Source: Paenibacillus gyeongsangnamensis (GTDB lineage Bacteria; Bacillota; Bacilli; Paenibacillales; NBRC-103111). Taken from it: a DNA stretch of 60,625 nt. The notes below the pieces were generated by a model that did not search any database, had not been told where the DNA came from, and saw nothing but the letters and a program-made list of their open reading frames with translations. Where the stretch lies: positions 1 through 60,625 of the forward strand of contig NZ_JAQAGZ010000034.1 in assembly GCF_027533625.1 (NCBI RefSeq), written 5' to 3'. Shown here one piece after another: positions 1 to 8,781 of the stretch (the stretch's first letter is position 1; each line of letters starts with the position of its first letter). A program made the translations under genes and the position numbers.

Positions 1-55
1 GGAAGCGCGGCAACGCGTGGAGCTGACGAATACTAATCGGTCGAGGGCTTATCCT
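1..55 (+). rRNA. 23S ribosomal RNA, 3' end only
   Basis: The first ~55 bases match the conserved 3' end of bacterial 23S rRNA (GAATACTAATCGGTCGAGG followed by a short pyrimidine-rich end). The gene is cut by the left edge of the window. The exact mature 3' end is uncertain by a few bases. Confidence 0.93.
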
Positions 56-208
56 ACAGGTTTTGCGACAGCAAAACCACATCGGAAGCATAGCAAAAGC
101 AAGATTACTCAGCGAAAGATACGATGTTTCGATCCAGTTTTCAGGGCGCAAGTCGTTCTGAGCTGTAATACATGATGTTCCTTGGCGGGGACATCGCCAT
201 ACTTATGT
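56..208 (+). other. 23S-5S spacer with processing-type hairpin
   Basis: The spacer between 23S and 5S has no tRNA. It holds a perfect 8-bp hairpin at 59-78 (GGTTTTGC, loop GACA, GCAAAACC) just after the 23S end. Further short complementary segments precede the 5S (174-178 with 191-195). These are consistent with precursor processing stems, which is inference. Confidence 0.6.
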
Positions 209-324
209 TTGGTGATGATGGCGGAAGGGAACCACGCGTACCCATCCCGAACACGACCGTTAAGCCTTCCAGCGTCGATGGTACTTGGACCGAAGGGTCC
301 TGGGAGAGTAGAACGTCGCCAAGC
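209..324 (+). rRNA. rrf: 5S ribosomal RNA
   Basis: A ~116-nt sequence with the 5S hallmarks: conserved internal ACCCATCCCGAACACG segment, GTTAAGC, GATGGTACTTGG, GAGAGTAGAACGTCGCCA, and complementary ends (TTGGTGATGA near the start, GTCGCCAAG at the end). It is the last gene of the rRNA operon entering from the left. No tRNA genes follow it. Ends are estimated from helix I pairing. Confidence 0.95.
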
Positions 325-331
325 AGTTAAA

Positions 332-364
332 AGAACCTATCCGACGAACGGATAGGTTCTTTTT
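332..364 (+). terminator. Rho-independent terminator of the left rRNA operon
   Basis: Perfect 11-bp stem AGAACCTATCC / GGATAGGTTCT with a 7-nt loop (GACGAAC), followed by a T tract. It lies 8 nt after the 5S gene. Confidence 0.95.
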
Positions 365-432
365 GCATTCCAACCAAAGTATAAAATGCATCGGCTTAAC
401 CGAACATTATAATACAGCTGTGTTGAAGCATA

Positions 433-490
433 TTGCATTCCTGTAGAAATCTGCTATAATGAATTTAAAGTCAAAGAAAGTCAAAGTCAA
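433..490 (+). promoter_or_regulatory. SigA promoter with overlapping CtsR operator
   Basis: A -35 TTGCAT (433-438) and -10 TATAAT (455-460) with 16-bp spacing precede ctsR. Immediately downstream is a direct heptad repeat: AGTCAAA (469-475), spacer GAA, AGTCAAA (479-485), plus a third partial GTCAA (486-490). This fits the CtsR box (two RGTCAAA heptads 3 nt apart) and covers the expected transcription start, so repression by the first product of the operon is expected. Confidence 0.92.
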
Positions 491-521
491 TTTACTTCTA
501 ATTCGGCTGGAGGGTGAATTG

Positions 522-983
522 ATGCGCAATGTTTCAGAAGTGATCGAACAATATCTGAAGCAGATTTTGCAGCAGAGCCCTGAAGGCGTAATTGAAATCC
601 AGCGCAACGAATTGGCGGATCAGTTTAACTGCGTACCATCGCAAATCAATTACGTCATCAGCACCAGGTTTACGTTGGAGAAGGGCTACATTGTAGAGAG
701 TAAGCGCGGCGGAGGCGGCTATATCCGCATCCAGAAGATCGAGCTGAATTCTCATGGAGCCGTGATGGACCACATCTTTCGTACGATCAGCACGCATATG
801 GATCAGACGATGTCGGAAGGACTGCTGTATCAATTGGAGGAAGGCGGGTACATTACTCCAAGGGAAGCCTGTATGATGAAGGCGGCCATCGCCAGAGAGG
901 TGCTTGCGCTGAAGCTTCCGCTGAGGGATGAAATTCGGGCAAGAATTTTAAAGGCGATGCTCATCTCGTTGCTAAGCAAATGA
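522..983 (+). CDS. ctsR: Transcriptional repressor CtsR of class III stress genes
   Basis: Dimeric repressor of clp genes. The 153-residue product carries the family's N-terminal winged helix with CVPSQINYVISTRFT and the glycine-rich wing ESKRGGGGYIRI, and a C-terminal dimer and McsB-response domain. The ATG at 522 is chosen over an in-frame ATG at 459 because GGAGGG lies 7 nt upstream and because 459 sits inside the -10 element. First gene of ctsR-mcsA-mcsB-clpC; the CtsR boxes over its promoter indicate autoregulation. In the family, heat and McsB-dependent phosphorylation lead to its removal by ClpCP. Confidence 0.97.
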   Translation: MRNVSEVIEQYLKQILQQSPEGVIEIQRNELADQFNCVPSQINYVISTRFTLEKGYIVESKRGGGGYIRIQKIELNSHGAVMDHIFRTISTHMDQTMSEGLLYQLEEGGYITPREACMMKAAIAREVLALKLPLRDEIRARILKAMLISLLSK

Positions 984-1042
984 TCTGAAGCTGACAAGAG
1001 CTGCTTTTGCGTAAGAGGCTTAAGGGGTGAAGGAGGGTTAAG

Positions 1043-1561
1043 ATGATTTGTCAAGAATGCGGAAAGAAGCAAGCGACGCTGCATTTTACAAAGATATTGA
1101 ACGGTGAGAAGACCGAATTTCATATATGCGAATCGTGTGCGAGGGAGAAGGGCGAGCTGATTCCGGGCACGCCCAACGGCTTTTCGATTCATAATCTGCT
1201 TAGCGGATTATTGGATTTTGAGCCTTCGGCGCACAGTACGCTGGCAAACAAGGCGCAACCCACGCGCTGCGAGAATTGCGGGCTGACCTACAGCCAGTTC
1301 AGCAAGGTAGGACGCTTCGGCTGCAGCGAATGCTATAAGCATTTTGCCGATAAGCTGGATCCGCTGTTTAAACGGGTTCATGGGAATATTGTTCACACTG
1401 GCAAGGTTCCTAAGCGCTCCGGCGGGTTAATAAAGCATAAGCGCGAGATCGACCAGCTGAAGAAGGATTTGCTGCTCCGGATCGAGCATGAGGAGTTCGA
1501 GGAAGCGGCGCGGATTCGGGATCAGATCCGGGAGCTGGAGAAGAAGGTTGCGGAAAATTGA
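1043..1561 (+). CDS. mcsA: McsA, activator of protein arginine kinase
   Basis: Partner and activator of the kinase McsB. The 172-residue protein has CxxC pairs typical of McsA zinc-binding sites (CQEC near residue 3, CESC, CENC, and CSEC near residue 95), and a C-terminal UVR-type coiled coil with EEFEEAARIRDQIRELEKK, the motif shared with UvrB and ClpC. AGGAGGG lies 5 nt before the ATG. It sits 59 nt after ctsR and 40 nt before mcsB, in the same operon and under the same CtsR control. Confidence 0.96.
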   Translation: MICQECGKKQATLHFTKILNGEKTEFHICESCAREKGELIPGTPNGFSIHNLLSGLLDFEPSAHSTLANKAQPTRCENCGLTYSQFSKVGRFGCSECYKHFADKLDPLFKRVHGNIVHTGKVPKRSGGLIKHKREIDQLKKDLLLRIEHEEFEEAARIRDQIRELEKKVAEN

Positions 1562-1601
1562 TCATGGAAGCAAGTGATTTGTCGGTAAGGAGGATCGTCT
1601 T

Positions 1602-2669
1602 ATGACGGAGGCAGCCCGTTTTACGCAGCATGCGCTTAGCGATTGGATGAAAGGAGTTGGACCGGACTCGGATATCGTCATCAGCAGCCGCATCCGGATC
1701 GCCCGCAACCTGCAATCGTATCCTTTCCCCATGCTCGCAACGAATCAGCAATCGAAGGAAGTTTTGGAGCACATCTCGGAAGTAATGAACAACGAAGAGC
1801 TGGGCACGATCAGCTGGTTCACGCTGCTTCAGCTGGCCGATCTGAGCGAGCTGCAGAAGAAGGTTCTGGTGGAAAAGCACCTGATTAGCCCGGCGCTGGC
1901 CAGCGAGTCCCGTAACGGAGCGGTGATGCTGAGCGATAACGAATCGATCAGCATCATGGTGAATGAAGAGGACCATATCCGAATACAATGCCTGTGCCCC
2001 GGTTTTCAAATTAAGGAAGCCTGGGATTTGGCAAGCCAGATCGATGATTTGTTCGAAGAGCAGCTGAATTACGCATTTGATGAAAAACGCGGATTTTTAA
2101 CCAGCTGTCCGACAAATGTAGGAACGGGCATTCGGGCGTCGGTCATGATTCATCTCCCTGCGCTTGTGCTGACTCAGCAAATCAACCGAATCCTCTCAGC
2201 CATTACGCAGGTGGGACTCACCGTACGCGGGCTGTATGGCGAAGGCAGTGAAGCGCTTGGCAATTTGTTTCAAATTTCCAATCAAATTACGCTCGGTCAA
2301 TCCGAGGAAGAGATTATCGACAACCTGTACGGCGTTGTGAAGCAAATTATCGAACACGAGCGCGCGGCCCGTCAGAAGCTTTTATATGAGACCCGAGCGA
2401 AGATTCTGGACCGGGTCAGCCGGTCCTACGGCATTCTGTCCTACGCGGCCATCATGGACTCGAAGGAGGCGGCCCAGCGGCTGTCGGATGTCAGGCTCGG
2501 CATCGATTTGGAATTTATCAAGAACGTATCGCCTCATGTGCTCAATGAACTGCTTGTGATGACGCAGCCCGGGTTTTTGCAGCAGACGGCAGGAGAAAAG
2601 CTGTCGCCTGAAGAAAGAGACATAAGGAGAGCGCAGCTCATCCGGGAGAAAATGTCCGAGCAAGGCTAA
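1602..2669 (+). CDS. mcsB: Protein arginine kinase McsB
   Basis: Phosphorylates arginine residues on damaged or client proteins, marking them for ClpC-ClpP degradation; also acts on CtsR. The 355-residue protein is a phosphagen-kinase homologue: the N-terminal segment DSDIVISSRIRIARNL holds the phosphate-binding arginines, and the central CPTNVGTGIRASV corresponds to the catalytic-cysteine loop of guanidino kinases. It lacks the small N-terminal domain of metazoan arginine kinases, as is usual for McsB. GGAGG precedes the ATG. Encoded between its activator McsA and its downstream unfoldase ClpC. Confidence 0.97.
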   Translation: MTEAARFTQHALSDWMKGVGPDSDIVISSRIRIARNLQSYPFPMLATNQQSKEVLEHISEVMNNEELGTISWFTLLQLADLSELQKKVLVEKHLISPALASESRNGAVMLSDNESISIMVNEEDHIRIQCLCPGFQIKEAWDLASQIDDLFEEQLNYAFDEKRGFLTSCPTNVGTGIRASVMIHLPALVLTQQINRILSAITQVGLTVRGLYGEGSEALGNLFQISNQITLGQSEEEIIDNLYGVVKQIIEHERAARQKLLYETRAKILDRVSRSYGILSYAAIMDSKEAAQRLSDVRLGIDLEFIKNVSPHVLNELLVMTQPGFLQQTAGEKLSPEERDIRRAQLIREKMSEQG

Positions 2670-2724
2670 ATCCGAAGCACAGAAGGCCATTGGAATCGAT
2701 ATACCAATCTTGGAGGTGTTTTCT

Positions 2725-5166
2725 ATGATGTTTGGCAGATTTACGGAACGCGCACAGAAGGTGCTTTCTTTGGCACAAGAAGAAGCGGTACGGCTAGGAC
2801 ACAACAATATTGGAACCGAACATATCCTGCTTGGTCTGATCCGTGAAGGAGAGGGCATCGCCGCCAAAGCGTTGATTGCACTCGGTCTGGGACTGGAGAA
2901 GATCCAAGACGAAGTAGAGTCGCTGATCGGTCGGGGTCAAGAACAGCCAACCAACATTGCCTATACCCCTCGTGCTAAAAAAGTGATCGAGCTCTCCATG
3001 GACGAAGCGCGCAAGCTCGGACATACGTATGTAGGCACGGAGCATATCCTCCTCGGCCTCATCCGTGAAGGAGAGGGCGTAGCGGCCCGCGTGCTCAACA
3101 ACCTGGGCGTCAGCCTGAACAAAGCTCGCCAGCAAGTGCTGCAGCTGCTTGGCAGCAGCGAAGTGGTATCTCCGAACCACGGCAGCCCATCCAACGTCAA
3201 CACGCCGACCCTGGACGGTCTGGCGCGCGACCTGACGGCGTATGCGAAGGAAGGTAACCTGGATCCGGTTATCGGGCGCAGCAAAGAAATCGAGCGCGTC
3301 ATTCAAGTGCTAAGCCGCCGTACTAAGAACAACCCGGTTCTGATCGGGGAGCCCGGCGTCGGTAAAACCGCTATCGCGGAAGGCTTGGCACAGAAGATCA
3401 TCGCCAATGAAATTCCCGAGACGCTGCGCGATAAGCGCGTCATGACGCTGGATATGGGCTCGGTCGTTGCGGGAACCAAGTACCGCGGCGAATTCGAGGA
3501 CCGTTTGAAGAAAATTATGGACGAAATTCGTCAAGCCGGAAATATCATTCTGTTCATCGATGAGCTGCATACGCTGATCGGTGCCGGCGGAGCCGAAGGC
3601 GCGATCGATGCCTCCAACATCTTAAAGCCTGCGCTTGCACGCGGAGAGCTGCAGTGCATAGGGGCGACGACGCTCGACGAATATCGCAAATATATTGAGA
3701 AAGACGCTGCGCTGGAGCGCCGTTTCCAACCGATTACGGTGGATCAGCCGTCTCCGGAAGAAGCGATTCAAATTCTCCACGGGCTGCGCGATCGCTATGA
3801 GGCGCATCACCGGGTGAAAATTACGGATGAAGCGATCGAGCAAGCGGTGAAGCTCTCTGATCGGTACATCACGGACCGGTTCCTGCCGGACAAGGCAATT
3901 GACCTGATCGACGAAGCCAGCTCCAAAGTAAGGCTCCGCTCTTACACGGTACCGCCGGATCTGAAGAAGCTGGAAAGCCGTCTGGAGGATATCCGCAAGG
4001 AGAAGGACGCCGCGGTGCAGAGCCAAGAGTTCGAGAAAGCGGCTTCCCTTCGCGATACCGAACAGAAGCTTCGCGAGGAGCTCGATTCTACGAAGAACGA
4101 GTGGAAAGAAAAGCAAGGCCGTACCGATTCCGAAGTGACGCCGGACGATATCGCTCAAGTGGTCGCCAGCTGGACCGGTATTCCGGTTGTGAAGCTTGCG
4201 GAAGAAGAAACTGAGCGTCTGCTGAAGATGGAGGATATTCTCCATGACCGCGTTATCGGTCAAGAGGAAGCCGTGAAAGCGGTCAGCCGCGCTATCCGTC
4301 GGGCTCGCGCAGGGCTTAAAGATCCGAAACGTCCGATGGGCTCCTTCATCTTCCTGGGTCCAACCGGCGTAGGTAAAACCGAGCTGGCGCGCGCGTTGGC
4401 CGAATCGCTCTTCGGTAATGAGAATGCCGTCATTCGGATCGATATGTCCGAGTATATGGAGAAGCATTCGACCTCTCGTCTGGTTGGAGCGCCTCCAGGA
4501 TATGTCGGTTACGAGGAAGGCGGTCAGCTCACCGAGAAGGTTCGCCGGAAGCCGTACTCCGTCGTCCTGCTCGACGAGATCGAGAAGGCGCATCCGGAAG
4601 TATTCAACATTCTGCTGCAGGTGCTGGAAGACGGTCGTCTGACGGATTCCAAAGGCCGTACAGTGGACTTCCGCAACACGCTGATCATTATGACGTCCAA
4701 CGTCGGCGCCGAAGCGATCAAGCGCAATTCCATGCTTGGCTTCACGGCAAGCAGCGACTCGGCGAGAGAATATACGAACATGAAAGACAAAGTGATGAGC
4801 GAGCTGAAGAAAAGCTTCCGTCCGGAGTTCCTGAACCGGATCGACGAAATCATCGTGTTCCACTCCCTGGAGGAGAAGCACATTGCTCAGATCGTCTCTC
4901 TCATGGCGGCGGATCTTCGCAAACGCCTGAAAGAACAGGATGTGGACTTCGTTCTTACCGACAAGGCGATGGCGTTTCTGGCCAAGGAAGGCTACGATCC
5001 GGCCTTCGGTGCAAGACCGCTTCGCCGGGCGATCCAGAAGCACATCGAGGACCGGCTGTCCGAAGAGCTGCTGCGCGGGAACATTTCCAAAGGCGATACG
5101 CTGACCATCGATGAGCAGGATGGCGAGCTTACGGTAACGCGAGATACGGTCCCATCGCAAGCTTAA
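2725..5166 (+). CDS. clpC: ATP-dependent Clp protease ATP-binding subunit ClpC
   Basis: Hexameric AAA+ unfoldase feeding ClpP, with roles in heat stress, competence and arginine-phosphate recognition. The 813 residues carry the double Clp-N repeat (two copies of GTEHILLGLIREGEG-like sequence), AAA-1 with Walker A GEPGVGKTA near residue 208, a UVR-like middle domain around 400-470, AAA-2 with GPTGVGKTE near residue 545, and an LGF tripeptide near 669 as the ClpP-docking loop. Start ATG at 2725 gives MMFGRFTERAQKV, the family's usual N-terminus; GGAGGTG lies 6 nt upstream. An in-frame TTG at 2710 overlaps that ribosome site and is rejected. Last gene of the CtsR operon. Confidence 0.98.
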   Translation: MMFGRFTERAQKVLSLAQEEAVRLGHNNIGTEHILLGLIREGEGIAAKALIALGLGLEKIQDEVESLIGRGQEQPTNIAYTPRAKKVIELSMDEARKLGHTYVGTEHILLGLIREGEGVAARVLNNLGVSLNKARQQVLQLLGSSEVVSPNHGSPSNVNTPTLDGLARDLTAYAKEGNLDPVIGRSKEIERVIQVLSRRTKNNPVLIGEPGVGKTAIAEGLAQKIIANEIPETLRDKRVMTLDMGSVVAGTKYRGEFEDRLKKIMDEIRQAGNIILFIDELHTLIGAGGAEGAIDASNILKPALARGELQCIGATTLDEYRKYIEKDAALERRFQPITVDQPSPEEAIQILHGLRDRYEAHHRVKITDEAIEQAVKLSDRYITDRFLPDKAIDLIDEASSKVRLRSYTVPPDLKKLESRLEDIRKEKDAAVQSQEFEKAASLRDTEQKLREELDSTKNEWKEKQGRTDSEVTPDDIAQVVASWTGIPVVKLAEEETERLLKMEDILHDRVIGQEEAVKAVSRAIRRARAGLKDPKRPMGSFIFLGPTGVGKTELARALAESLFGNENAVIRIDMSEYMEKHSTSRLVGAPPGYVGYEEGGQLTEKVRRKPYSVVLLDEIEKAHPEVFNILLQVLEDGRLTDSKGRTVDFRNTLIIMTSNVGAEAIKRNSMLGFTASSDSAREYTNMKDKVMSELKKSFRPEFLNRIDEIIVFHSLEEKHIAQIVSLMAADLRKRLKEQDVDFVLTDKAMAFLAKEGYDPAFGARPLRRAIQKHIEDRLSEELLRGNISKGDTLTIDEQDGELTVTRDTVPSQA

Positions 5167-5187
5167 AATCGGTATAGAGCACTCGAA

Positions 5188-5230
5188 GCACCTGATTTCC
5201 CGGGCCACCCGGGAGTCGGGTGCTTTTTCT
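5188..5230 (+). terminator. Terminator after clpC
   Basis: AGCACC pairs with GGTGCT across an inner CCCGGG-CCA-CCCGGG stem, followed by TTTTTCTTT. It closes the ctsR operon before radA. Confidence 0.9.
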
Positions 5231-5252
5231 TTGCGGATAGCGTCTGCTAGGG

Positions 5253-5281
5253 TTTTCATTGAGATGTAAAAATGGTAAACT
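5253..5281 (+). promoter_or_regulatory. Possible promoter for radA-disA
   Basis: TTTTCA (5253-5258) and TAAACT (5276-5281), 17 bp apart, lie between the clpC terminator and radA. Both boxes are weak, so this is only a candidate. Confidence 0.4.
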
Positions 5282-5335
5282 TTGATAGGTGGCAAAGCGC
5301 TTCACGCCCCTGAAAGTCATAGATAGGAGTAACGA

Positions 5336-6709
5336 ATGGCCAAAACGAAAACGAAATTTTATTGTCAGCAGTGCGGGTACGAATCCCCTAAATGGTTGGG
5401 CAAATGCCCGGGCTGCCAGTCGTGGAACACGTTTGTCGAAGAAGTGGAAACGGTCAGCAAGTCCCAAGGGCTTCATACTTCTTTCACAAGTAAGAAAGAA
5501 AAGCCGGTATCCATCATAAATATAGAAAGCAGCGAGGAAACGCGAATCGTTACGGATAATAAAGAGCTGAACCGGGTGCTCGGCGGAGGCGTCGTGCCGG
5601 GCTCGCTCATCCTGGTCGGCGGAGATCCGGGCATCGGGAAATCGACGCTGCTGCTGCAAACCTCGCATGAGCTGACGAGGCGCGAGCTCAAGGTGCTGTA
5701 CATATCCGGTGAGGAGTCGGTGCGTCAGACGAAGCTTCGGGCCGATCGGCTGAATGCGGTGTCGCCGCTGCTGTTTGTCCTTTGCGAGACGAATCTGGAG
5801 CATATCGAAGGGGCGATCGATGAGATCGAACCGGATTTTCTCGTCATCGATTCGATCCAGACGGTGTATCATCCCGCAGTGACCTCCGCGCCGGGAAGCG
5901 TTTCCCAGGTGCGGGAATGTACGGGCCATTTCATGCGCATCGCTAAGATTAAAGGAATCGCCACCGTTTTAGTAGGCCACGTTACTAAAGAAGGCGCGAT
6001 CGCCGGACCGCGCATGCTGGAGCATATGGTCGACTGCGTGCTTTATTTTGAAGGAGAGCGGCATCATTCGTACCGTCTCTTACGTGCCGTAAAGAACCGG
6101 TTCGGTTCAACGAATGAGATCGGCATCTTCGAGATGCGGGAGAGCGGGCTCACGGAGGTGAGCAACCCTTCGGAGCTGTTCCTGTCGGAGCGTCCCTTAG
6201 GGGTATCGGGTTCGACGGTGGTGGCCAGCATGGAGGGGACGCGCCCGGTGCTGGTTGAGCTTCAAGCGCTCGTTTCCTCGACGAATTTCCCGTCTCCGCG
6301 CCGGATGGCCACAGGGTTCGATCATAACCGGCTGTCCCTCATCATTGCCGTGCTGGAGAAACGGATGGGTATGTTTCTTCAGAATCAGGACGCCTACCTG
6401 AACGTAGCCGGGGGCGTGAAGCTTGATGAGCCGGCCGTAGATCTGGCTGTAGCGGTCAGTATCGCTTCGAGCTTCCGTGAGCAGCCGACCCAGCCGTTCG
6501 ACGTGGTTTTCGGCGAAGTTGGCCTGACCGGAGAGGTTCGCGGCGTTTCGCGTGCCGAGCAGCGGGTAAGAGAAGCTGAGAAGCTTGGGTTTAAGCGAGT
6601 CATTTTGCCGGAAAAAAGTTTAAAAGGCTGGACGCCGCCCAAGGGGCTGAAGATGATCGGCGTAAATACCGTATCCGAAGCGCTGACGGCAGCGCTCAGT
6701 CCGATGTAG
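5336..6709 (+). CDS. radA: DNA repair protein RadA
   Basis: RecA-like ATPase that helps process recombination intermediates. The 457-residue product shows the full family layout: N-terminal zinc finger (C10, C13, C24, C27 in CQQCGYES...CPGC), Walker A GGDPGIGKST near residue 97, the RadA-specific KNRFG motif near residue 252, and a C-terminal Lon-protease-like domain. Start ATG is preceded by GGAG. It is 19 nt upstream of disA, a pairing conserved in Bacillus, where DisA scans DNA and RadA affects its activity. Confidence 0.97.
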   Translation: MAKTKTKFYCQQCGYESPKWLGKCPGCQSWNTFVEEVETVSKSQGLHTSFTSKKEKPVSIINIESSEETRIVTDNKELNRVLGGGVVPGSLILVGGDPGIGKSTLLLQTSHELTRRELKVLYISGEESVRQTKLRADRLNAVSPLLFVLCETNLEHIEGAIDEIEPDFLVIDSIQTVYHPAVTSAPGSVSQVRECTGHFMRIAKIKGIATVLVGHVTKEGAIAGPRMLEHMVDCVLYFEGERHHSYRLLRAVKNRFGSTNEIGIFEMRESGLTEVSNPSELFLSERPLGVSGSTVVASMEGTRPVLVELQALVSSTNFPSPRRMATGFDHNRLSLIIAVLEKRMGMFLQNQDAYLNVAGGVKLDEPAVDLAVAVSIASSFREQPTQPFDVVFGEVGLTGEVRGVSRAEQRVREAEKLGFKRVILPEKSLKGWTPPKGLKMIGVNTVSEALTAALSPM

Positions 6710-6728
6710 GGGAACAGGAGGAACAGGG

Positions 6729-7808
6729 TTGAGCAAGGAAGAAGCAAAAAGGGATGTGATGAGCCAGCTGCTTCAGCTGGTGGCTCCGGGCACCCCCTTT
6801 CGTGAAGGGCTGGAGAACGTGCTGCGGGCCAAGACCGGCGGCCTCATCGTGGTCGGTTACAGTCCGGAAGTGATGGAGATCGTGGACGGCGGATTTTCGA
6901 TCAACTGCGATTTCTCGCCGAACTATTTGTACGAGCTGGCCAAAATGGACGGAGCGATCATTCTCAGCGAGGATCTGAAACGGATCCTGTATGCCAACAC
7001 GCAGCTGATTCCCGACTCCTCCATCTCCTCCTCCGAGACCGGGATTCGGCATCGGACGGCGGAGCGGGTCGCGAAGCAGACGTCCAAGCTGGTCGTCTCC
7101 ATCTCGCAGCGGCGCAACGTGATCACGCTGTATCAAGGGAATCTGAGGTACGCCTTGAAGGATATCGGCGTCATCCTGACGAAGGCGAACCAAGCGATTC
7201 AAACGCTGGAGAAGTATAAGTCCGTGCTGGATCAAGCTCTGACCAATCTCGGAGCGTCCGAATTCGAGGAGCTGGTGACCGTACACGACGTGACCAGCGT
7301 GATCCAGCGGGTGGAGATGGTGCTTCGGATCAAGTCGGAGATCAAACGCTATATCAATGAGCTGGGCAACGAGGGCCGCTTGATCAGCATGCAGCTGGAG
7401 GAGCTCGCGGGCAACACGGAGTCCGAGGCTTATCTCTTGTTGAAGGATTATGTGAAGGAGCTTCAGGAAGAGAAGCTGAAAGAGATCATGTCCGCCTTCC
7501 GCCGGCTGGCGACCGATGAGGTGCTGGATCATTACCATATCGCCCGGCTGCTGGGCTATCCTCAATCCAGCAGCAGCGTAGAAGAGCCGGTATCCCCGCG
7601 GGGCTACCGCGTGCTCAGCAAGATTCCGAGGCTCCCGGCCGTTATTATCCATAATCTCGTGGAGCATTTCGGTCAGCTGCCCCATCTGATGATGGCGACC
7701 ATCGAGGAGCTGGACGAAGTGGACGGTATCGGAGAAGTGCGCGCAAGGACGATTAAAGAGGGCTTGAAGCGAATCCAAGATCAGGTCCTCATTGACAGAC
7801 ATATCTAA
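6729..7808 (+). CDS. disA: DNA integrity scanning protein DisA, diadenylate cyclase
   Basis: Makes cyclic di-AMP from two ATP and pauses at branched DNA. The 359-residue protein has the DAC domain with active-site DGA (residues 74-76, in KMDGAIIL) and RHRT (107-110), a helical linker, and a C-terminal helix-hairpin-helix DNA-binding domain (near ELDEVDGIGEVRARTI). Start is TTG at 6729 behind AGGAGG. The last codons overlap the -35 element of the next promoter, so downstream pssA has its own transcription start. Confidence 0.97.
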   Translation: MSKEEAKRDVMSQLLQLVAPGTPFREGLENVLRAKTGGLIVVGYSPEVMEIVDGGFSINCDFSPNYLYELAKMDGAIILSEDLKRILYANTQLIPDSSISSSETGIRHRTAERVAKQTSKLVVSISQRRNVITLYQGNLRYALKDIGVILTKANQAIQTLEKYKSVLDQALTNLGASEFEELVTVHDVTSVIQRVEMVLRIKSEIKRYINELGNEGRLISMQLEELAGNTESEAYLLLKDYVKELQEEKLKEIMSAFRRLATDEVLDHYHIARLLGYPQSSSSVEEPVSPRGYRVLSKIPRLPAVIIHNLVEHFGQLPHLMMATIEELDEVDGIGEVRARTIKEGLKRIQDQVLIDRHI

Positions 7809-7820
7809 CTTTCATACAAT
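7792..7820 (+). promoter_or_regulatory. SigA promoter for pssA inside the 3' end of disA
   Basis: TTGACA (7792-7797) is followed after exactly 17 bp by TACAAT (7815-7820). The -35 is within the final codons of disA. Confidence 0.8.
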
Positions 7821-7884
7821 CAAGAAAGTAGCCTAATATCTTTCTGCGATTTTGGGTACAGTATAACCAGAGGTGGAACAATAC

Positions 7885-8625
7885 ATGATAACGAAATCTC
7901 TCCCGAACGTTTTTACGGTTGGGAACCTATTTCTAGGCATCATCTCGATCATCCTCGTGTTCAACGAAAATCCGGAGCTCGCTGCCATCTTTGTTATCGT
8001 AGCGATGCTGCTGGACGGATTGGACGGCCGGGTGGCGAGAGCGCTTAACGCGCAAAGCGAATTCGGGAAAGAGCTGGATTCCCTCTCCGACGTGATTTCA
8101 TTTGGTGTAGCCCCTGCTTTTATTATGTATGTGGTCGCCTTCAAAGAAATCAATCCGGCTGCGGCTTGGATTGTCACGGCGATCTTCCCGATCTGCGGAG
8201 CGCTGCGCTTGGCGCGGTTTAATGTGGTGGCTGGGACTCCGGGTTACTTCATCGGTTTGCCGATTCCGGCGGCTGGCGGCGTACTGTGTACGCTTGCGTT
8301 GTTCCATAAAGAATTGAATACGCTCGTGCTGGTGCTCTCTACGCTGCTGCTGTCTTACCTGATGGTCAGTACGGTTAAATATCCGAATTTCAAAAAGGTC
8401 GGCATTCCGAAAGCCGCGATTTGGATTACTCCGGTCGTCGTTGTTGCTGCCGTTACTTTAGCGATTCTTTACCCGGGCACCTTATCCAAAATGATTTTTG
8501 TACCGCTTGTGATTTACGCGCTGTACGGGCTAAAAAAAAACGTTGATCGGCTCTTCCGACTCGTCACCCGCAAGCAAAGAAACCAAACTGTAGAAGAACC
8601 TGAAAGAAAGACCTCCTCGTTCTAA
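7885..8625 (+). CDS. pssA: CDP-diacylglycerol--serine O-phosphatidyltransferase
   Basis: Forms phosphatidylserine from CDP-diacylglycerol and serine, the first step toward phosphatidylethanolamine. The 246-residue membrane protein has the CDP-alcohol phosphatidyltransferase signature D-G-x-x-A-R-x8-G-x3-D-x3-D: DGRVAR near residue 50, then FGKELDSLSD, with several hydrophobic segments around it. ATG at 7885 is preferred over an in-frame GTG at 7873 that overlaps the AGAGGTGGA ribosome site. It has its own promoter and terminator, is not coupled to its neighbours, and no decarboxylase gene (psd) is adjacent. Confidence 0.93.
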   Translation: MITKSLPNVFTVGNLFLGIISIILVFNENPELAAIFVIVAMLLDGLDGRVARALNAQSEFGKELDSLSDVISFGVAPAFIMYVVAFKEINPAAAWIVTAIFPICGALRLARFNVVAGTPGYFIGLPIPAAGGVLCTLALFHKELNTLVLVLSTLLLSYLMVSTVKYPNFKKVGIPKAAIWITPVVVVAAVTLAILYPGTLSKMIFVPLVIYALYGLKKNVDRLFRLVTRKQRNQTVEEPERKTSSF

Positions 8626-8650
8626 CCATAGGCCGAACCTTGCGAAAATG

Positions 8651-8693
8651 AAAAGCATTTATTTTCCTGATGGAAAATAAATGCTTTTTTTGT
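8651..8693 (+). terminator. Terminator after pssA
   Basis: A perfect 17-bp stem (8651-8667 with 8672-8688) around a TGAT loop, followed by a T run. The A-rich 5' arm means it can also act on the other strand. Confidence 0.95.
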
Positions 8694-8781
8694 TTTTTCC
8701 GGGGATGCCACGATTAGGCCGGAAACTTTTGGTTCATAATTGTAACGTGAACGATTGAATGAATCTTATGGAGGTGAATCT

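Noticed and set aside
8725..8760. GGAAACTTTT ... CGTG before the PIN-TRAM gene resembling an ECF (SigW-like) promoter
   Set aside because: The spacing (about 19 bp) is too long for SigW/SigX promoters and the -10 is not CGTA or CGTC.
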